A DNA stretch of 32,221 nt from contig JAHDEV010000001.1 of NCBI GenBank assembly GCA_020628615.1, positions 1 to 32,221 of the forward strand, read 5' to 3'. Each line of letters begins with the position of its first letter. Positions within the stretch are counted from its first letter, which is position 1. This document shows positions 30,046 to 32,221 of this stretch, piece by piece. This stretch comes from Dokdonia sp. (GTDB lineage: Bacteria; Bacteroidota; Bacteroidia; Flavobacteriales; Flavobacteriaceae). The notes under the pieces are model-generated. The model made no database searches. It had not been told where the DNA came from and worked only from the letters and a program-made list of their open reading frames with translations. Both the position numbers and the translations under genes were made by a program.

Positions 30046-31182
30046 ATGAAAACACTACTACTTACACTCCTGCTAGTTATAACTTCTATAACTAGCGCTC
30101 AAGGAGATTTTGTTATAAACAATGTAACACTATTTAATGGAGAAGAAATTTTAGAAAACCGATCTGTAGCAGTAAGTAACGGGACGATAACTAAAGTATC
30201 TAAAAGACCCCAAAAAGCCGAAACCATCATAGACGGTCGAGGTAAATTCTTAATGCCAGCTCTTACAAATGCACACGTGCACACCTGGGCATTACCACAA
30301 CTTAAAGAAGCAGCTCAAGCAGGAGTGCTTAACCTACTAGATATGCACGGTATGGAACCTATGCAAAAAGCAATGGTAGATGCCAGAACCTCTCTAGATG
30401 GTGCTAGATTATACAGAGCAGGATATGCTGCCACCACAGAGGGCGGTCACGGTACACAATATGGATTTCCTATTCCCACTTTAAGTAAACCCGCAGATGC
30501 TGAACCGTGGGTGAATGACAGAGTAGCTGCAGGTGTAGATTATATTAAAATCATAGTAGAGCCGTGGAAAAAGACACTGGATAAAGAAACGGTAGCACAG
30601 ATTATAAAAGAAGCACATAAAGCAAGTAAAATAGCAGTCGTACACGTTTCAAATGAAGAAGATGCTTATAATTCTTTAATTAGTAATGCAGATGGACTCG
30701 TACACATCTATCACGATAAACCTATGACAGATGCCCACTTACAAGCGCTAGTAGGAGAGAAGGACTTCTTTGTAATACCCACCATACTTACCACGGTGTT
30801 GATACAGCCTTTGTACTTTAATAAAACCACAGAGGAGACAGCCCTTATAGAAGCAAATCTTTTAAAAGAGGTAAAACGTCTGTATGACGCTGGGATTCCT
30901 ATACTGGCAGGTACAGATCCACCTAATGCAAATATTAACATAGGAAGTGATTTGTATAAAGAGTTGGCTTTTTTCGCGAAAGCGGGATTACCCATAGAGG
31001 CTGTACTAGCAAGTGCTACGTCACTACCTGCAGAGAAGTTTTCTCTAGAAGGAGTAGGATACATAAAGAAAGGCTATAAAGCAGATTTGCTATTGCTGGA
31101 GCAATCACCAGTAAATGATGTAATGAAGCTCAATACATTATCACATATCTGGAAAGAAGGTACCCTTGTCGAGCAAGAATAA
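30046..31182 (+). CDS. Exported amidohydrolase-family metal enzyme
   Basis: This 378-residue protein has a signal peptide ending TSAQ (about residue 19). The amidohydrolase barrel contains the metal motif AHVHTW (His77 and His79), a lysine in DYIKIIVEP that may be carbamylated, the later ligands VVHVSN and LVHIYH, and AGTDPP with the catalytic Asp. Relatives include imidazolonepropionase-like and peptidase-like (Xaa-Pro/Xaa-Arg) amidohydrolases, so the substrate may be a small peptide or cyclic amide. A palindrome right-arm copy is read as FFAKAG near residues 309-314. Its place between 2TM genes and a LytTR regulator is probably operon hitch-hiking, though a sensing role is possible. Confidence 0.85.
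   Translation: MKTLLLTLLLVITSITSAQGDFVINNVTLFNGEEILENRSVAVSNGTITKVSKRPQKAETIIDGRGKFLMPALTNAHVHTWALPQLKEAAQAGVLNLLDMHGMEPMQKAMVDARTSLDGARLYRAGYAATTEGGHGTQYGFPIPTLSKPADAEPWVNDRVAAGVDYIKIIVEPWKKTLDKETVAQIIKEAHKASKIAVVHVSNEEDAYNSLISNADGLVHIYHDKPMTDAHLQALVGEKDFFVIPTILTTVLIQPLYFNKTTEETALIEANLLKEVKRLYDAGIPILAGTDPPNANINIGSDLYKELAFFAKAGLPIEAVLASATSLPAEKFSLEGVGYIKKGYKADLLLLEQSPVNDVMKLNTLSHIWKEGTLVEQE
30972..30984. repeat. Palindromic repeat copy 13, partial, inside the amidohydrolase gene
   Basis: TTTCGCGAAAGCG matches the right 13 bases of the core; the left arm is T-rich instead. It is read as FAKAG. Confidence 0.7.
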
Positions 31183-31218
31183 GAATTAGTATTTTTACGT
31201 AAATCAAAGCATAAATAA

Positions 31219-31977
31219 ATGAATGTACTCATCATAGAAGACGAAAAACCATCTGCTAGAAGACTTAATAGAATGCTAGCCGAACTAGGAGTAACTGTAA
31301 ACGAAATGCTACACTCTGTAGCAGAAGCAGTGGCTTGGTTTAAGTCTAATGCGCATCCTGATTTGATTTTTTTAGATATCCAATTATCTGATGGCTTGTC
31401 TTTTGAAATATTTGATGAGATAGAGGTTAAGAGTGCTATTATATTTACCACAGCCTTTGATGAGTATGCGCTACAAGCTTTTAAACTTAACAGTGTAGAT
31501 TATTTACTTAAACCCATAGATGACGAAGATCTTGTGAAGGCGGTAAATAAGTTTAAGGAGCGCGCACCTAAGCCGCAAGATGTGGCACTTAACTTTGAAG
31601 ATATACGTAAGCTTCTAGGTGCTACGCCGGTAGAGCGAGAGTATAAAAAACGTTTTACCACTAAGATAGGGCAGCATATAAAAATGATTCCTATAGACGA
31701 GATAGAATGCTTTTATAGTGAAAACAAAGGGACTTATGCAGGCACTATAGAGGGGCGTAATTACTTGCTAGATACTACGCTAGAGCTTCTAGAAAATGAT
31801 CTTGAGCCTGAGACATTCTTTCGCGTAAGCAGAAAGTATTATGTAAATATTAATGCCATAGCAGATATTATAGCATACACAAATTCTAGACTTAAGATAA
31901 AGCTTAATAACTGGGATGAGCAAGAAATAATTGTAAGTCGCGAGCGTGTAAAAGATTTTAAAACCTGGATTGCTTAA
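31219..31977 (+). CDS. LytTR-family response regulator
   Basis: This 252-residue protein has a receiver domain (1-120) with acidic pocket EDE (7-9), phospho-acceptor Asp53 in LIFLDIQLSDG, and the switch lysine in YLLKPID. It ends in a LytTR DNA-binding domain (about 145-250, KIGQHIKMIPIDEIECFYSENKGTYA). LytTR regulators bind pairs of short direct repeats about two turns apart. They usually pair with a LytS-type histidine kinase encoded next door; none is present upstream, where three 2TM proteins occur instead, and downstream the strand changes. It begins 36 bases after the amidohydrolase. Its stop interlocks by 4 bases with the convergent LETM1-like gene. Confidence 0.93.
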   Translation: MNVLIIEDEKPSARRLNRMLAELGVTVNEMLHSVAEAVAWFKSNAHPDLIFLDIQLSDGLSFEIFDEIEVKSAIIFTTAFDEYALQAFKLNSVDYLLKPIDDEDLVKAVNKFKERAPKPQDVALNFEDIRKLLGATPVEREYKKRFTTKIGQHIKMIPIDEIECFYSENKGTYAGTIEGRNYLLDTTLELLENDLEPETFFRVSRKYYVNINAIADIIAYTNSRLKIKLNNWDEQEIIVSRERVKDFKTWIA

Positions 31978-32221
31978 TCTTCAAGGTTTTCATTAAAGGC
32001 GCTAGGTAGCATTTTTGGGATAAGTCGCACGAGTATAGGTAATAACAAACCACCTCCAGGCAGTAAAAACACTGCTAGTGACGGTATACTTTTACATATA
32101 TCTAGCAACTGATTTTTTACCAGTTTACGTTCGTCTTTAGATAGATCGCGCGTGGTAGATTGCCCTAGTAATATGACCAGATCGCGGCTCTCACGTATCT
32201 CTCTTACTAGTCTTTTACTAT
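31974..32221 (-). CDS. LETM1-like protein, C-terminal part (cut by the window edge)
   Basis: The open frame runs leftward from the right edge and ends at 31974. The visible 81 residues include SLAVFLLPGGGLLLPILVRL and then PKMLPSAFNENLED at the end. The hydrophobic stretch with PGG and the ending IPKMLPSAF are typical of the LETM1-like proteins of Bacteroidetes, relatives of the mitochondrial cation/proton exchanger LETM1. The N-terminal part and start lie outside the window. Its role in bacteria is not established. Confidence 0.7.
   Translation of the reverse strand, partial: SKRLVREIRESRDLVILLGQSTTRDLSKDERKLVKNQLLDICKSIPSLAVFLLPGGGLLLPILVRLIPKMLPSAFNENLED

Noticed and set aside
405-30984. 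The palindromes as insertion sequence ends, MITEs or REP elements
   Set aside because: No target-site duplications, no internal sequence between copies, and coding copies do not lengthen proteins.
405-30984. The palindromes as a CRISPR array or as transcription terminators
   Set aside because: Spacing is in kilobases and irregular, and most copies lack a following T-run or lie inside genes.
31818-31833. TTCTTTCGCGTAAGCA in the LytTR gene as a further palindrome copy
   Set aside because: It differs from the core at four bases, including the central TTTCGCGAAA, and encodes a normal LytTR-domain segment (FFRVSRK).

Overview
The window looks like a chromosomal segment of a marine Flavobacteriaceae bacterium, possibly close to Dokdonia; the genus is only a guess. 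Reasons: AT-rich DNA, -7 promoter boxes of the Bacteroidetes form TAnnTTTG (often with an upstream TTG), almost no Shine-Dalgarno sites, and clade-typical families (FecR with a C-terminal DUF4974-like region, Lacal_2735-like protein, 2TM-domain proteins, flavobacterial-style DnaX without the zinc cysteines, LETM1-like protein). Most of the region is ordinary core and housekeeping content. I see no phage, transposase, CRISPR array or clear genomic island.

Layout. 1-826: tRNA-Arg(ACG) on the minus strand and apt. 823-4568 (minus): ECF sigma factor, FecR-type anti-sigma factor and TonB-dependent transducer, a complete cell-surface signalling unit. 4673-6676: a divergent LamG-type lipoprotein. 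6795-9743 (minus): an MFS transporter, a 59-residue membrane protein and fumarylacetoacetase. 9855-13238: glyA, small membrane proteins, a MazG-like pyrophosphohydrolase, an OmpH/Skp chaperone and a 77-residue protein. 13382-18539: an operon of two parvulin PPIases, one parvulin-like lipoprotein and a MoxR ATPase, probably for envelope protein quality control. 18779-21805: a small lipoprotein and aconitase. 21866-23630: a VOC protein divergent from an HxlR regulator, then a Crp/Fnr regulator. 23711-25436: a lipoprotein of three 110-residue repeats and a TlpA-like thioredoxin. 25433-28461 (minus): dnaX-miaE-lipoprotein operon. 28520-28941 (minus): two small proteins. 29103-31977: three tandem 2TM proteins, an amidohydrolase and a LytTR response regulator. 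A LETM1-like gene runs off the right edge.

The most striking feature is not a gene. A 16-bp palindrome, CGCTTTCGCGAAAGCG, recurs throughout. Its 10-bp core TTTCGCGAAA occurs 13 times (about one per 2.5 kb), six times within the perfect 16-mer. It lies both between genes and inside coding sequences (apt, fecR-like, glyA, TlpA-like, dnaX, a 2TM gene, the amidohydrolase), in all three frames, because every frame of the palindrome is open (RFRES, AFAKA, LSRK). It behaves like a highly iterated chromosomal motif, comparable in kind to cyanobacterial HIP1, rather than a mobile element.

Other points worth checking are a 20-bp tandem repeat phased with a -7 box (18687-18754), an inverted repeat covering the VOC promoter next to hxlR, a perfect 22-bp palindrome behind the Crp/Fnr gene, three convergent gene pairs whose stop codons interlock by exactly 4 bases, a probably leaderless dnaX, and two small proteins of under 60 residues.
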